DNA of 64,000 nucleotides from Acidiphilium acidophilum (GCF_033842475.1 NZ_JAWXYB010000018.1:661001-725000); one strand, 5' to 3'. Numbered from the stretch's first letter, positions 43,072 to 53,083 are shown. Notes: generated by a model from the sequence alone, not told the origin. Program-made: numbers and translations.

Positions 43072-44829
43072 ATGAGGATGCATGGGCAGACGATGAGTGA
43101 AACCACCGGAGGTCTGGCGCTGGCGCGACGATTGTGGCGCGACCATATCCGCCATTATCGCGGCCGGGTCGCGCTGATCATCGTGGCGACCCTGGTGATG
43201 TCCGGCACCACCGCGCTCTACCCCGCCCTGATCGACCGCGCCTTCACGATGTTCGCCAAGCGCGATCCGCGCATCCTGTATCAGGTGCCGATCATCGTGT
43301 TCACCGTCACCGTGATCAAGGCGCTGGCGCAATATGCCCAGACCCTGCTGACCCAGCAGGTGGTGCTCGGCACGATCCGGCGCCTGCAATATTCCATGTT
43401 CGCCCACCTGACCGACGCGGAACTCACCCGGGTCGAACGTGAATCCCCGGCGGCGCTTTCCGCGCGCTTCACCACGGATGCGACGGTGATCCGCGAAGCG
43501 ATGAGCCGCGCGGTCAACGGCGTCGCCGATGCGTTCACGTTGATCGGGCTGGTCGCCACCATGATCTGGATCGACTGGACCCTCAGCCTGATCGCGGCGG
43601 TGCTCTACCCGCTGGCCGGTCTGCCGATCCAGCGGATCGGCCGGCGCATCCGCCGCGCCTCGGGCGGGATGCAGGAACGGGTGGGCGAGGCGGCGGCGAT
43701 GCTCAACGAAAGCTTCGCCCAGGCGCGGACCGTGCGCGCCTACGGGCTCGAAGCGCAGGAGCGGGGCCGGGCGGAACGCGCCTTCGATCATTTGTATCGC
43801 GCCCTGATGCGGATGATCCGGGGCCGTGCCGCGCTCGACCCGATGCTCGAAGTGCTCGGCGGGCTCGCGATCGCGCTGGTGATCGGCTTCGCCGGATGGC
43901 GTCACGCCGCCGGCGCCTCCGGCATCGGCAATTTCACCGGCTTCGTCGCAGCTTTGCTGATCGCCTCGCGCCCGCTGCGCGCCCTCGGCACCATGAACGC
44001 CGCAGTCCAGGAAGGTCTCGCCGGGCTCGAACGGGTCTATCAGGTGATCGACGAACCGGACGGTATCCGCGAGACCCCCGGTGCGACCGACCTGCCGCCC
44101 GGACCGGGACATGTCGAGTTCCGCAATGTCGGGTTCGCCTACCCCGATGGCAGGCCCGGCCTGCGCGATCTTTCCTTCGTCGCCGAACCGGGGCGGACCC
44201 TCGCCCTCGTCGGGGCCTCGGGTGCCGGTAAATCGACCGCGCTGGCCCTGATCCCCCGTCTGTACGATCCGGATCGCGGCTCGATCCTCATCGATGGGGC
44301 CGACGCCGGCAGGGTTTCCCTCGCCAGCCTGCGCCGCGCGATCGCTTATGTCGGTCAGGATTCGCTGCTGTTCGACGACACCGTGGCGGCGAATATCGGC
44401 ATGGGACGGGCAGGGGCCAGCCTTGCCGAAATCGAGGCGGCGGCGGATGCCGCGGCGGCGCAATTCATCCATTCCCTGCCCGAAGGCTTCGCGACCCGCG
44501 TGGGCGTGAACGGCCAGCGCCTTTCGGGTGGCCAGCGCCAGCGCGTGGCGCTCGCCCGCGCCCTGCTGCGCGATCCGCGCATTCTTCTGCTCGACGAGGC
44601 GACCAGCGCCCTCGATGCCGAAAGCGAAGCGGCGGTCCAGCAAGCCCTCGCCCGGTTGCGGCGGGGCCGCACCACCATCGTCGTCGCCCACCGGCTCGCC
44701 ACGGTCCGCGACGCCGACATGATCGTGGTGATGGCCGATGGCCGGGTGATCGAATACGGCACCCATGAGGATCTGATCGCCGATGACGGGGCCTTCGCCC
44801 GGCTGGTCCGCGCCCAAGCGCTCGCGTAG
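43072..44829 (+). CDS. ABC exporter, fused membrane and ATPase domains (MsbA-like)
   Basis: 585 residues. A six-helix membrane domain (about 1-320) is followed by an ATPase with Walker A GASGAGKST, Q-loop YVGQDSLLF, signature LSGGQRQRVALARALL, Walker B ILLLDEATSALD and the H-loop His in VVAHRLATV. The MsbA/lipid and peptide exporter family works as a homodimer. An ATG at 43093 (MSETTGG) is an equally good start. The last codons form the first unit of a 27-bp tandem repeat. Confidence 0.9.
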   Translation: MRMHGQTMSETTGGLALARRLWRDHIRHYRGRVALIIVATLVMSGTTALYPALIDRAFTMFAKRDPRILYQVPIIVFTVTVIKALAQYAQTLLTQQVVLGTIRRLQYSMFAHLTDAELTRVERESPAALSARFTTDATVIREAMSRAVNGVADAFTLIGLVATMIWIDWTLSLIAAVLYPLAGLPIQRIGRRIRRASGGMQERVGEAAAMLNESFAQARTVRAYGLEAQERGRAERAFDHLYRALMRMIRGRAALDPMLEVLGGLAIALVIGFAGWRHAAGASGIGNFTGFVAALLIASRPLRALGTMNAAVQEGLAGLERVYQVIDEPDGIRETPGATDLPPGPGHVEFRNVGFAYPDGRPGLRDLSFVAEPGRTLALVGASGAGKSTALALIPRLYDPDRGSILIDGADAGRVSLASLRRAIAYVGQDSLLFDDTVAANIGMGRAGASLAEIEAAADAAAAQFIHSLPEGFATRVGVNGQRLSGGQRQRVALARALLRDPRILLLDEATSALDAESEAAVQQALARLRRGRTTIVVAHRLATVRDADMIVVMADGRVIEYGTHEDLIADDGAFARLVRAQALA

Positions 44830-44890
44830 AGGCGCAACGATAGAGTGCTCGCGTAGCGGCGCAACGATAGCGCGCTCGCGTAACCGCGCC
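44821..44890. repeat. 27-bp tandem repeat overlapping the stop of the ABC gene
   Basis: About 2.6 copies. The unit begins CTCGCGTAG-(A/C)-GGCGCAACGATAG; copies start at 44821, 44848 and 44875 (last one partial). The first copy contains the last two codons and stop of the ABC exporter, so the repeat arose at the end of the gene. Confidence 0.85.
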
Positions 44891-44912
44891 GCCGTGCCGC
44901 ACTGGCCCCGCA

Positions 44913-46571
44913 TCACCATGTCCGATCCGCGCCGGCAAGGACAGCGCGGACCTGCGCCAGCGGGGCCGACCAGTCCCCCAGCCGGGTCTGCCGGTGCAGG
45001 GACAAGCTGTCATACCACGGCGTGGTGTCGCGCCCGAGCAGCCAGCGCCAGTCGCACGAGGCGGAGATCAGCACATGACAGGACGTGCCCATCGCGCCCG
45101 CGAGATGCGCAATCGAGGTATCGACCGTCACCAGCGCCTCAAGCCCGGCGAGGATCGAAGCGGTGGTGCCGTAATCGGTGATCGCGGACGCCAGATCCTC
45201 GATATCGTACTCACCACGACGCGCGCCGAGCTGGAGCGAAACGAACCGCACCCCCTGCCGCGCCAGTTCCTCATCGCGCAGCAGCGGCTCGTAGGCGTGC
45301 GGCGGCAATGAGCGTCGTTGATCGTTCTTGTGGCCGGGATTGCCCGCCCAGACCAGCCCGATCCGCCGCACCCCGTCCGGCGGCGGGCGAGGGGAGGGGA
45401 CGGCGATATACCCGGCGGCGGCGGGGATGGTCTCTGTGGTGAGAGCGAGCACATGCGGCAGGCTCATCTGGTCGATCCCGATATCGGCATCGCGCGGCAT
45501 CGGGCCGTTGATGTCGCACAGCGCGGCGCCAAGATCGCGGAACAGCGGAAACAGGGTCGGGTGGCAGGCCAGCGTGACCCGTGCCGCGTGCGCCGCGAGG
45601 TGCGGCAGGAACCTCGCGAACATGATGGTATCGCCGAGTCCCTGCTCGGCACGAACCAGCAGATGGCGTCCGGCAAGCGACTCGCCGCGCCAGACCGGAA
45701 CACCGAGCCGGTCGAAATGCGGTCCATAGACCGGGTGCAGCTTGCGCCATTCATAGGCGGTGAAGCCAGTGGCGAAATCGCCCCCCAGCAATGCCGCGAC
45801 CCCGCGATTCCAATGCGCCACGGCAAAATCGGGATCGAGCGCAATCGCCCGGTCGCACGCCGCGATCGCCCCCGCGATATCGCCCTCGATGGTCCGCGCG
45901 ACCGAGAGGCTCGCCCAGCCTTCCTTCTGCGCCGGGTTCACCGCGACCGCGGTTTCCAGATCGGCCGTCCCCCCCGCGATATCGTCGCGATTGATCCGTG
46001 CATTGCCCCGGTTGAGCCAGGCCCCGGCATGAGCCGGATCGGCCGCGATCACCTGATCGAACAGCCGGATCGCCCCCGCCGGATCGCCCAGCGTGGACCG
46101 GGCCGAGCCCAGGGTAAACAGCGCATGAGTACAGGCCGGGTCGAGCGACAACGCGAGCGCCGCTGCCTGCTGGGTCGCCTCGGGCTGCCCCGCCGCCAGA
46201 TAAGCGGCCGCCAGCCCGGCATGTCCGCTCGCCAGATCGGGTCGCAGGGCCACGGCGCGCCGATAGGCTGCGATCGCCCCCGCGCTGTCGCCCCGATCGA
46301 TCGCGATAGCCCCCGTAATCAACCACACCTCGGCCAGATCCGGACTCGCCGCCGCCGCCGCCGCCGCATCGCGCGCGGCCTCGTGCAGATACCCGCCGGT
46401 CCAGAACGCCAGGGCGCGATTGGTCAGCGCCGGGGCAAAATCGGGCCGGTCATCGAGCACGGCGGTGAAATGCCTGATCGCCCCGGCCGCATCGCCCCGG
46501 CGAAACGCAGCGAGTCCGGTCTCGAACGGGTCAGGCGGGGCAAGACATTCGGCGGCGTGCACATCATCCAT
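44913..46571 (-). CDS. TPR protein with C-terminal glycosyltransferase-like domain
   Basis: 552 residues. About eight tetratricopeptide repeats from 15 to 270 (for example PFETGLAAFRRGDAAGAIRHFTAVLDDRPDFAPALTNRALAF). A GT-B-like domain follows: GRHLLVRAEQGLGDTIMFARFLPHLA, RRIGLVWAGNPGHKNDQRRSL, GLEALVTVDTSIAHLAGAMG. This resembles GT41/GT9-like proteins near flagellar or surface glycosylation genes. The acceptor is unknown; protein O-glycosylation is inference. Confidence 0.78.
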   Translation of the reverse strand: MDDVHAAECLAPPDPFETGLAAFRRGDAAGAIRHFTAVLDDRPDFAPALTNRALAFWTGGYLHEAARDAAAAAAASPDLAEVWLITGAIAIDRGDSAGAIAAYRRAVALRPDLASGHAGLAAAYLAAGQPEATQQAAALALSLDPACTHALFTLGSARSTLGDPAGAIRLFDQVIAADPAHAGAWLNRGNARINRDDIAGGTADLETAVAVNPAQKEGWASLSVARTIEGDIAGAIAACDRAIALDPDFAVAHWNRGVAALLGGDFATGFTAYEWRKLHPVYGPHFDRLGVPVWRGESLAGRHLLVRAEQGLGDTIMFARFLPHLAAHAARVTLACHPTLFPLFRDLGAALCDINGPMPRDADIGIDQMSLPHVLALTTETIPAAAGYIAVPSPRPPPDGVRRIGLVWAGNPGHKNDQRRSLPPHAYEPLLRDEELARQGVRFVSLQLGARRGEYDIEDLASAITDYGTTASILAGLEALVTVDTSIAHLAGAMGTSCHVLISASCDWRWLLGRDTTPWYDSLSLHRQTRLGDWSAPLAQVRAVLAGADRTW

Positions 46572-46623
46572 GTGCCGAATCTATCGGACAATCCTTAAGA
46601 TCCGGTTATGAAACCGCCGAAAA

Positions 46624-48477
46624 TCAGCGGTCGGCGAGCGCGGTGCCGTAGGGAGAAAGCCGGGGGAAATGCCCCTCCGCCATCGCATCGAGGCTCTCCG
46701 GGGTGGTGCCGATCTCCTCGGCATAGATCCAGCTATCCGCCAGCACCTGCCGCACGAAGCGCCGCGTCTGCGCGATCGGGATCGATTCGAGAAAGATCAG
46801 CGGATCGCCCCCGTCATGGATCGAATGCGCCCACGCCGCCGCGGCAACCGGCCCGGCATTGTAGCTCGCCAGAATATCGAGCAGATTGCGCTGCACCCCC
46901 GGCTGACCGCCGAGATAGAGCAGATAGCTCTGCCCGAGCGCCAGATTGATCGACGGGCTCGACAGATTACCCGAAATGCCGCCCCGCCGCGCCATGGCGG
47001 AGGCGGTCTCGGGCATCAGCTGCATCAATCCCCGCGCCCCCACCGGCGAGACTGCATTGGCATCGAACCCCGATTCGGTCCGCGCCAGCGCATAGACCAG
47101 CGACGGATCGACATTGAACCCCCCCGCCGGATGCAGAGCGGGCAAAGGCAGTCGCGCACCGGCAATTGCATTGCCCGGCAGGGTCTGCTCCAGCGCCACC
47201 GCGACATCGACGAGTCCGGCCCGCGCCGCGACCCGCATGGTCGCCCGGCCAAGATCGGGATGGCTCTGGATCGCCGGCCACATCGCGCGCAACGCCCGGG
47301 CGGCATCGCCCGAACAGCCCACCTGCAGCAGCGCGAAGGCAAGGTCGCCCTCCTTGTGGGAGGCGACCGATTCGATATCCGCTTCCGAAAGACTGGCCGC
47401 GAGCCCGCTGGCGCCGAGGCCCTGGCCGAGCAGCCGGGCCGCCAGCATGCCATAGAAACTCTGCGGTGCCGCCGCCGCCTGATTGAGCCAGTGGAGATAC
47501 GCATCAGGCTTGCGCAGCCGCAACGCCGCCCGCGCGGCCCAGAACGCCCCCGCCGCCCGCTGGCCCGGCGCCGCCGAACCCGCCGTCGCGGCGGCGGAAA
47601 AATAGGTCAGCGAATGTGCGATGTCGTGCAACTGCCATGCCGACAGCCCGGCGATGAAATCGGGCCGCCAGACCGCGTCGCCCCCTTCGTGGGCCGCCTC
47701 GCTCGCGATGCTGAACGCCTGTCGATACTGCGCCGTCACGAAAAGATGGCGCGCGACATCCCCGCGCAACGCGGCCCCGGCGCGGGCGGAAATCCGGTTA
47801 TCCGCGCTGATGATGTCGATCGCGCGCGCGGCATCCCCGGCGCGGGTGAGGTTTTCGACCCGGTTCGACAAATAGCGCGGCACCGCAACGCCCCTTGGTG
47901 CGGGCGGGGCGGCACCGCCCGCGGTCGCTTCGGGCTCGGGCAGGTAATCGACCTTGGCCGCCGGGGGCTGCACGCCGGCGGGCAGGCGTTGCGCGAGCAG
48001 CGAGCGGATCCGCAGCGTATGCGGCTGGCCGTTATAGGCCGCGAGCCATGCTTCGAGTTCGGCGGGCGTGGAATGATGGTACGGGCCGAGATAGAGCTGC
48101 GCGAGGACCTGGCCCTTGAGGATCGGGTTGGTCACATGCGCCATCAGGCGCTGCGCCTGCTGCAGTTTTCCGTCGTGCTGGTCGGCGAAGACCCGCTGAT
48201 AGATCGCGGCATCGCTCGGGGTCAGCGGCTGCGCGAGCATGGTCTCGGCACCGTTCAACGGTGTCGAGCGTGGTATCGCGTAGGCAACGCTTTCGGATCC
48301 CGATGATCCACCCTGCCCGGAAATCGCCGGTCCCGAATGGACCGAACCAGTGCTTGAAGACCCCCTTTGCCCGGCCGGTGCCGCGCTGGCATGCGCGACG
48401 GTGGCGAGCAGTGCCGCGGAGACGATACACGCCCGGGCGACACTTAGGCGGGAGAGCTTTTTAACGGCTCCTCGCAT
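46624..48477 (-). CDS. Soluble lytic murein transglycosylase
   Basis: Cleaves peptidoglycan. 617 residues from MRGAVKKLSRLSVARA; signal peptide about 1-32. A long alpha-superhelical (Slt70 U/L-type) region is followed by the SLT domain near 450-580: YALARTESGFDANAVSPVGARGLMQLMPETASAMA (catalytic Glu in ARTESGF) and ILASYNAGPVAAAAW. The segment after the signal peptide is Ser/Gly-rich. The upstream gap 48478-48613 shows no named feature. Confidence 0.9.
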   Translation of the reverse strand: MRGAVKKLSRLSVARACIVSAALLATVAHASAAPAGQRGSSSTGSVHSGPAISGQGGSSGSESVAYAIPRSTPLNGAETMLAQPLTPSDAAIYQRVFADQHDGKLQQAQRLMAHVTNPILKGQVLAQLYLGPYHHSTPAELEAWLAAYNGQPHTLRIRSLLAQRLPAGVQPPAAKVDYLPEPEATAGGAAPPAPRGVAVPRYLSNRVENLTRAGDAARAIDIISADNRISARAGAALRGDVARHLFVTAQYRQAFSIASEAAHEGGDAVWRPDFIAGLSAWQLHDIAHSLTYFSAAATAGSAAPGQRAAGAFWAARAALRLRKPDAYLHWLNQAAAAPQSFYGMLAARLLGQGLGASGLAASLSEADIESVASHKEGDLAFALLQVGCSGDAARALRAMWPAIQSHPDLGRATMRVAARAGLVDVAVALEQTLPGNAIAGARLPLPALHPAGGFNVDPSLVYALARTESGFDANAVSPVGARGLMQLMPETASAMARRGGISGNLSSPSINLALGQSYLLYLGGQPGVQRNLLDILASYNAGPVAAAAWAHSIHDGGDPLIFLESIPIAQTRRFVRQVLADSWIYAEEIGTTPESLDAMAEGHFPRLSPYGTALADR

Positions 48478-48613
48478 GAGCAAGGGGCTACACGGGTTAC
48501 GAGGCGGGCGGCAACCCCTCAAAATCGGGCATTATCTCAACTTTTGAACGAATAAAGGGTTTAGAGGGGGTTACGTTACGATGCTGGTATCAACTTTTCG
48601 TGATCGAATGAAT

Positions 48614-49480
48614 TTATTGCAATGCAGTACTGTCAATAACGCCGGATTCGACACACTCCTGCCGCAATCTCAACAGGTCTGACCAGGCATGGCGCTTGGC
48701 CTGCGGCTGGCGCAGCAGATAGGCCGGATGAAATGTCGGCAAGGTCCGTATTTTTTGGTCCAGCCCGGGAATGTCGGCCGATTTCCAGGTGCCGCGAACC
48801 CGGGAGATCCCGTCCTTGCCGCCCAGGATCGCCCGCACCGCCACGGCCCCGAGCAGAAGCAGAACCTGCGGACGCACCAGGGCGATATGCCGGTGCAGGA
48901 ACGGCAGGCATTGCGCGATTTCGGTCTCCGACGGGGTGCGGTTGCCCGGAGGCCGCCAGGGCACCACGTTGACGATGCGCACGCTGGTGCGATCGAGCCC
49001 GATGCTTGCGAGCATCCGGTCGAGCAACTGTCCGGCGGGGCCGACGAAGGGCCGTCCGGCCCGATCCTCCTCGGCGCCCGGCGCCTCGCCGATCAGCATG
49101 ATCCGCGCGGTCTCGCTGCCGTCGGCAAAAACCAGTTGCGTCGCAGTCCGCTTCAGGGCGCATTCCTCGAATGCTTCGAGCGCGTCGCGCAACCCGGCGA
49201 GATCGCCCGCCGCCGATGCCAGTACCGGTGCTGCCAGTGCCGGTGCTGCCAGTGACGGTGCCAGCGCTGGTGACCCGGCCAGCGCCGGGGCCATCGGCAG
49301 AACCCGCGCGGCGGGGCGAAGCGGTGCCGGCATCGGCGCACCGACGGCGCGCGCCGCGACCGCCGTGCGATCCTGCGGCGTATCGAGCAACGCGTCCTCG
49401 GCACCCCAATCGCTTTGCAGCGCGAGCCACGCCACCAATGTAGGGGAGGAAATATCGTTCAGATCGGTCATCGCTTTCAT
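48614..49480 (-). CDS. Family 4 uracil-DNA glycosylase
   Basis: Removes uracil from DNA. About 288 residues. The conserved part starts at [19 protein letters not shown] and has [31 protein letters not shown] (motif 1), [21 protein letters not shown] and [13 protein letters not shown] (motif 2 His). Family members carry an iron-sulphur cluster; Cys residues here are in EECAL and AQC. The N-terminal Ala/Pro linker is coded by 15-bp repeats (49218-49262). ATG 49480 or 49471 could be the start. Confidence 0.87.
   Translation of the reverse strand: MKAMTDLNDISSPTLVAWLALQSDWGAEDALLDTPQDRTAVAARAVGAPMPAPLRPAARVLPMAPALAGSPALAPSLAAPALAAPVLASAAGDLAGLRDALEAFEECALKRTATQLVFADGSETARIMLIGEAPGAEEDRAGRPFVGPAGQLLDRMLASIGLDRTSVRIVNVVPWRPPGNRTPSETEIAQCLPFLHRHIALVRPQVLLLLGAVAVRAILGGKDGISRVRGTWKSADIPGLDQKIRTLPTFHPAYLLRQPQAKRHAWSDLLRLRQECVESGVIDSTALQ
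49218..49262. repeat. 15-bp tandem repeats in the glycosylase gene linker
   Basis: Three in-frame copies close to GCCAGTGCCGGTGCT, encoding repeated Ala/Pro/Leu in the low-complexity linker before the catalytic domain. Repeat number could vary between strains without breaking the frame. Confidence 0.8.
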
Positions 49481-49567
49481 TTGAACGGCCCCGGCACGAT
49501 CAGGCAAGGCCTCTTTGCCCGCCCCCGACCATTGCCGTATACGTAACCATCGTTCAGGAGGATCACC

Positions 49568-51226
49568 ATGTCAGACCATCTGCCCGACCGTGAGGCACCG
49601 GACCGCGAGGCACGTGAAACGATGGAATTCGACGTCGTGATCGTCGGTGCCGGCCCGGCCGGGCTCGCCACCGCGATCCGGCTCAAACAGATCGACCCCG
49701 AACGCACGGTCTGCGTGGTCGAAAAGGGCGGCGAGGTCGGGGCGCATATCCTGTCCGGCTGCGTGCTCGAACCGCGCGCCATGACCGAACTTCTGCCCGA
49801 TGCCGATATCGGTGCGATCGAATATTCCGCCCCCGCCGGGGACGACCGCTTCCTCTTCCTCACCGCAACCGGCAGCTACCGCCTGCCGACCCCGCCGCAA
49901 ATGAACAATCACGGCAACCATGTCGTCAGCCTCGGCAATGTCGTGCGCTATCTCGGCACCCGGGCCGAGGAACTCGGCGTCGAGATCTATCCCGGTTTCG
50001 CGGCGGCGGAGGTCCTGTTCGAGGGCGACCGTGTCGCCGGCATCGCCACCGGGGACATGGGCATCGGGCGCGACGGCCAGCCGACCGCCCAGTACCAACG
50101 CGGCATGGAACTGCGCGCGACCTATACCGTCTTCGCCGAAGGCTGCCGGGGCTCGCTCGGCAAACAGCTGATCCGCCGGTTCGGGCTGAACGACGGGGTC
50201 GATCCGCAGACCTACGGCATCGGCATCAAGGAATTGTGGGAAGTCCCGCCGGAAAACCACAATCCCGGCATGGTGATGCACAGTGTCGGCTGGCCGATGG
50301 ACAGTAAAACCTATGGCGGTTCCTTCCTGTATCACCTCGGCGGCAACCTGATGGCCTATGGTTTCGTGATCGGTCTCGATTACGAGAACCCCTTTCTCTC
50401 GCCGTTCGAGGAAATGCAGCGCTTCAAGACCCATCCGGCGATCGCGCCCCATTTCGCCGGGGCCAAGCGGATTTCCTACGGTGCCCGCGCGCTCAACGAA
50501 GGCGGGTTCCAGTCGATCCCGAAACTGGTCTTCCCGGGCGGCGTCCTGGTCGGTTGCGAGGCGGGATTTCTCAACGTGCCGAAAATCAAGGGCACCCATA
50601 CCGCGATGAAATCGGGCATGCTCGCCGCCGAATCGATCGCGGCGGCTCTGGCGGGCAGCAAACCGGCGACGCTCGATGACTTTCCCGCACGCGTCCGGGC
50701 GAGCTGGCTGTGGTCCGAGCTTGAGGCCGTGCGCAACATCCGCCCCGGTTTCGCCAAGTTCGGCATGTGGGGCGGGCTGATGAACGCGGCCTTCGAAACC
50801 TACGTCACCCGTGGCAGATCGCCCTGGACCCTGCGCAACCATGCCGACAACACCACGCTGAAGCCCGCGCGCGACTGCACCCCGATCGTCTACCCCAAAC
50901 CCGATGGCGCCCTGACGTTCGACCGGCTCAGTTCGGTGTTCATCTCGAACGCCAATCACGAGGAAAACCAGCCGGCCCATCTGGTGCTGCGCGATCCCGC
51001 AACCGCGATCACGGTGAACTGGACCGAGTACCGTAGCCCGGAAACCCGCTACTGCCCGGCAGGAGTGTACGAGATCGTCGGGGCCGAAACCGGCAACCCC
51101 AAACTCCAGATCAACGCCCAGAACTGCGTCCATTGCAAAACCTGCGATATCAAGGACCCGACCCAGAATATCGACTGGGTGGTGCCCGAAGGGGCCGGTG
51201 GGCCGGCCTATCCGGGCGGCATGTAA
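49568..51226 (+). CDS. Electron transfer flavoprotein-ubiquinone oxidoreductase
   Basis: Passes electrons from ETF to ubiquinone at the membrane. 552 residues: FAD motif [42 protein letters not shown], the quinone-binding [23 protein letters not shown], and a C-terminal 4Fe-4S cluster site ([31 protein letters not shown]). Matches ETFDH/EtfD. The partner etfB-etfA operon is 28 kb away. A short 67-base gap separates it from the DNA glycosylase start on the other strand. Confidence 0.96.
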   Translation: MSDHLPDREAPDREARETMEFDVVIVGAGPAGLATAIRLKQIDPERTVCVVEKGGEVGAHILSGCVLEPRAMTELLPDADIGAIEYSAPAGDDRFLFLTATGSYRLPTPPQMNNHGNHVVSLGNVVRYLGTRAEELGVEIYPGFAAAEVLFEGDRVAGIATGDMGIGRDGQPTAQYQRGMELRATYTVFAEGCRGSLGKQLIRRFGLNDGVDPQTYGIGIKELWEVPPENHNPGMVMHSVGWPMDSKTYGGSFLYHLGGNLMAYGFVIGLDYENPFLSPFEEMQRFKTHPAIAPHFAGAKRISYGARALNEGGFQSIPKLVFPGGVLVGCEAGFLNVPKIKGTHTAMKSGMLAAESIAAALAGSKPATLDDFPARVRASWLWSELEAVRNIRPGFAKFGMWGGLMNAAFETYVTRGRSPWTLRNHADNTTLKPARDCTPIVYPKPDGALTFDRLSSVFISNANHEENQPAHLVLRDPATAITVNWTEYRSPETRYCPAGVYEIVGAETGNPKLQINAQNCVHCKTCDIKDPTQNIDWVVPEGAGGPAYPGGM

Positions 51227-51247
51227 TGCCCGGCGCGGGCGCGCCCA

Positions 51248-52012
51248 TCAGGCGCCCACGCGCAGGAACAACCCGGTGGTAAGCCGCGGGTCCGGCCCGA
51301 TCGCGGCCTCGGCGGGGCGGGGCTGCGTCACCTCGGTACTGCGCCGCTCGACCACCATGTAGCCGCGCCCCCAATTGGTCTCGATCAGGTCGTCAGCCCC
51401 CAGAGCGAGCAGCTTCTTGCGGATCTTGCAGATGAAGACGTCGATGATCTTGGGGTTCGGCTCGTCGAGCCCGCCATAGAGATGATCGAGAATCGCCTCC
51501 TTGCTCAACACGCAGCCTTTGCGCAGCGCGAGGATCTCGACAATCTGATATTCCTTCTTCGTCAGGGTGACCTCGCGGCCCGCAACGAAGATCTTTTTCG
51601 CGTTCATGTTGATCTCGACATTGCCGAGCGTCAGCGCCGGGCTCTGAAACCCACGGCTCCGGCGCACCTGATTCTGCACCCGCAGAAAAATCTCCTCCTG
51701 GGAGGTGGCGCTCACGATCAGGTCGTCCACCCCGGCTTCGAGCACCCGCAGGCGGCTTGACTCGCCAAAGCTGTGCGCCACCGCAATGACCGGGCACCGC
51801 AACCCGCCGATCCGCAACCGCCGGATCAGGTCGGTTTCCGGCGGTCTGGCGTCCGAGAGGCGGAGCACCACCGCATCGTAATCGTAGATCCGCGCCAGAT
51901 CGAGCGCTTCCTCGCGCTCCAGCGTTTCATCGACGACCACGAGCTTCGATTTGAAGTAGGTCGTCAGAACGTCTTTATTATCGATAATATTTCCAAAAAT
52001 AAGTATTTTCAT
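51248..52012 (-). CDS. CtrA-like response regulator with a degenerate receiver
   Basis: 254 residues from ATG 52012. The C-terminal winged helix is plainly of the CtrA type: VTLTKKEYQIVEILALRKGC, HLYGGLDEPNPKIIDVFICKIRKKL, ETNWGRGYMVVE. The receiver keeps the CtrA framework (ARIYDYDAVVL at 40-50) but its phosphorylation residues are gone: the acidic pair becomes Gly7-Asn8, the phospho-acceptor Asp51 is Arg51, the switch Ser/Thr is Ala79 and the Lys is Ser101. A 30-residue tail follows the DNA-binding domain. It should therefore act without phosphorylation. Whether it is the genome's only CtrA is unknown. Confidence 0.85.
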   Translation of the reverse strand: MKILIFGNIIDNKDVLTTYFKSKLVVVDETLEREEALDLARIYDYDAVVLRLSDARPPETDLIRRLRIGGLRCPVIAVAHSFGESSRLRVLEAGVDDLIVSATSQEEIFLRVQNQVRRSRGFQSPALTLGNVEINMNAKKIFVAGREVTLTKKEYQIVEILALRKGCVLSKEAILDHLYGGLDEPNPKIIDVFICKIRKKLLALGADDLIETNWGRGYMVVERRSTEVTQPRPAEAAIGPDPRLTTGLFLRVGA

Positions 52013-52345
52013 CACAACCCCCGGTTAACTGAGTCATTCAGTACAACCAAAGAGAGTATCCGTCAACAAAATAATTATAATTTGATAAGTAATGTTGAAA
52101 TAATATTATTCATATCTATAATTGAGACTCATACATATAAATTATATTGAGATGAGTTTTGGAACAAAACGACGGGTAAAATCGACCGATCCGCCCCCGG
52201 AAACGCCCGTATCAGCCGCCCGACGCGGAACGGGACCGTGCCCCGACACACAAAAACGCGGCAAAACTGATCTTGCCGCGCCCAACCTGATGAATTTTTT
52301 CTGAACAACACTTCCGATCCGGCAGGATCGGAAACGGCGCGATGA
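52013..52345. other. A+T-rich intergenic region with two hairpins
   Basis: 333 bp without a convincing gene. About 52060-52150 is strongly A+T-rich and likely holds the promoter of the CtrA-like gene on the minus strand. At 52257-52280 an 8-bp stem (CGCGGCAA / TTGCCGCG) is followed on the plus strand by TTTTTT at 52305-52310, like a terminator with no gene before it. A second 9-bp stem (TTCCGATCC / GGATCGGAA, 52312-52333) sits after the moaE stop on the minus strand. A short plus-strand RNA is possible. Confidence 0.4.
52312..52333 (-). terminator. Hairpin after moaE
   Basis: Perfect 9-bp arms TTCCGATCC / GGATCGGAA with a 4-base loop, 13 bases past the moaE stop. No U-tract follows on the minus strand, so it may be an RNA-stabilising hairpin rather than a true terminator. 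Confidence 0.4.
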
Positions 52346-52810
52346 TCAACCCTGCGACGGGCCTTCAATCCACCGATCGCGCGCCGCGTCATCCTCCTGC
52401 CGCGCCGCCACCCAGGCGGCCTCGCCATCGGCGAAATCCTCGCGCTTCCAGAACGGCGCGTCGGTCTTGAGCCAGTCGATCAGGAATTCGGTCGCCCGCA
52501 GCGAATCGCCACGATGATCGCTGGAGGCCGCCGCCAGCACGATCCGCGCCCCCGGCTCCAACCGCCCGATCCGGTGAATGATCGTGCAGTCGAGCAGCCG
52601 CCAGCGCTGCATCGCCGTCGCGGCGATCGCGCCGAGCGCCCGTTCGGTCATGCCGGGGTAATGTTCCAGCGTCAGCGCCGCCAGCGCCCGCCCCCCGGTG
52701 GTGCCGCGCACGATCCCGACGAAGCTGGACACCGCACCGGCCCCCGCGCTTAGTCGGTCCAACTCCGCCCCAGTATCGAAATCCTCCGCCGTCACCACGA
52801 TCCGGGGCAT
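52346..52810 (-). CDS. moaE: Molybdopterin synthase catalytic subunit MoaE
   Basis: Inserts dithiolene sulphur into precursor Z together with MoaD. 154 residues: VSSFVGIVRGTTGGRALAALTLEHYPGMTERAL, IIHRIGRLEPGARIVLAAASSDHRGDSLRATEFLIDWLKTDAPFWKRE; the Lys in LKTDAPFWK is the active-site Lys of the family. Two bases after moaD. Confidence 0.94.
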   Translation of the reverse strand: MPRIVVTAEDFDTGAELDRLSAGAGAVSSFVGIVRGTTGGRALAALTLEHYPGMTERALGAIAATAMQRWRLLDCTIIHRIGRLEPGARIVLAAASSDHRGDSLRATEFLIDWLKTDAPFWKREDFADGEAAWVAARQEDDAARDRWIEGPSQG

Positions 52811-52812
52811 GG

Positions 52813-53064
52813 TCAGCCGCCGGTAAACGGCGGGAAATAAGCGACTTCCCCCGCCCCGCCGAGCCGGGTATCCGGGCTGACGAACACCTGATCGAGCGCG
52901 GTCTTGATCGATCGCCGATCCGCGAAGGCCAGCGCATGGCGCGGGCTGCGCGCCGCCAGAAAATCCGTGAGCGCACCGATCGTGCCGATATCCGCGGGCA
53001 GATCGATCGTCTCCTCGGCGACCCCGATCCGCTCGCGCAGCCAGGCGAAATACAAAACCTTCAT
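52813..53064 (-). CDS. moaD: Molybdopterin synthase sulphur carrier MoaD
   Basis: 83 residues, ubiquitin-like, ending VAYFPPFTGG. The terminal Gly-Gly is activated by MoeB and carries the thiocarboxylate. Opening MKVLYFAWLRERIGVAEETIDLP matches the family. Immediately upstream of moaE. Confidence 0.94.
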   Translation of the reverse strand: MKVLYFAWLRERIGVAEETIDLPADIGTIGALTDFLAARSPRHALAFADRRSIKTALDQVFVSPDTRLGGAGEVAYFPPFTGG

Positions 53065-53083
53065 CGCCCCGCGCTCACCTTGC

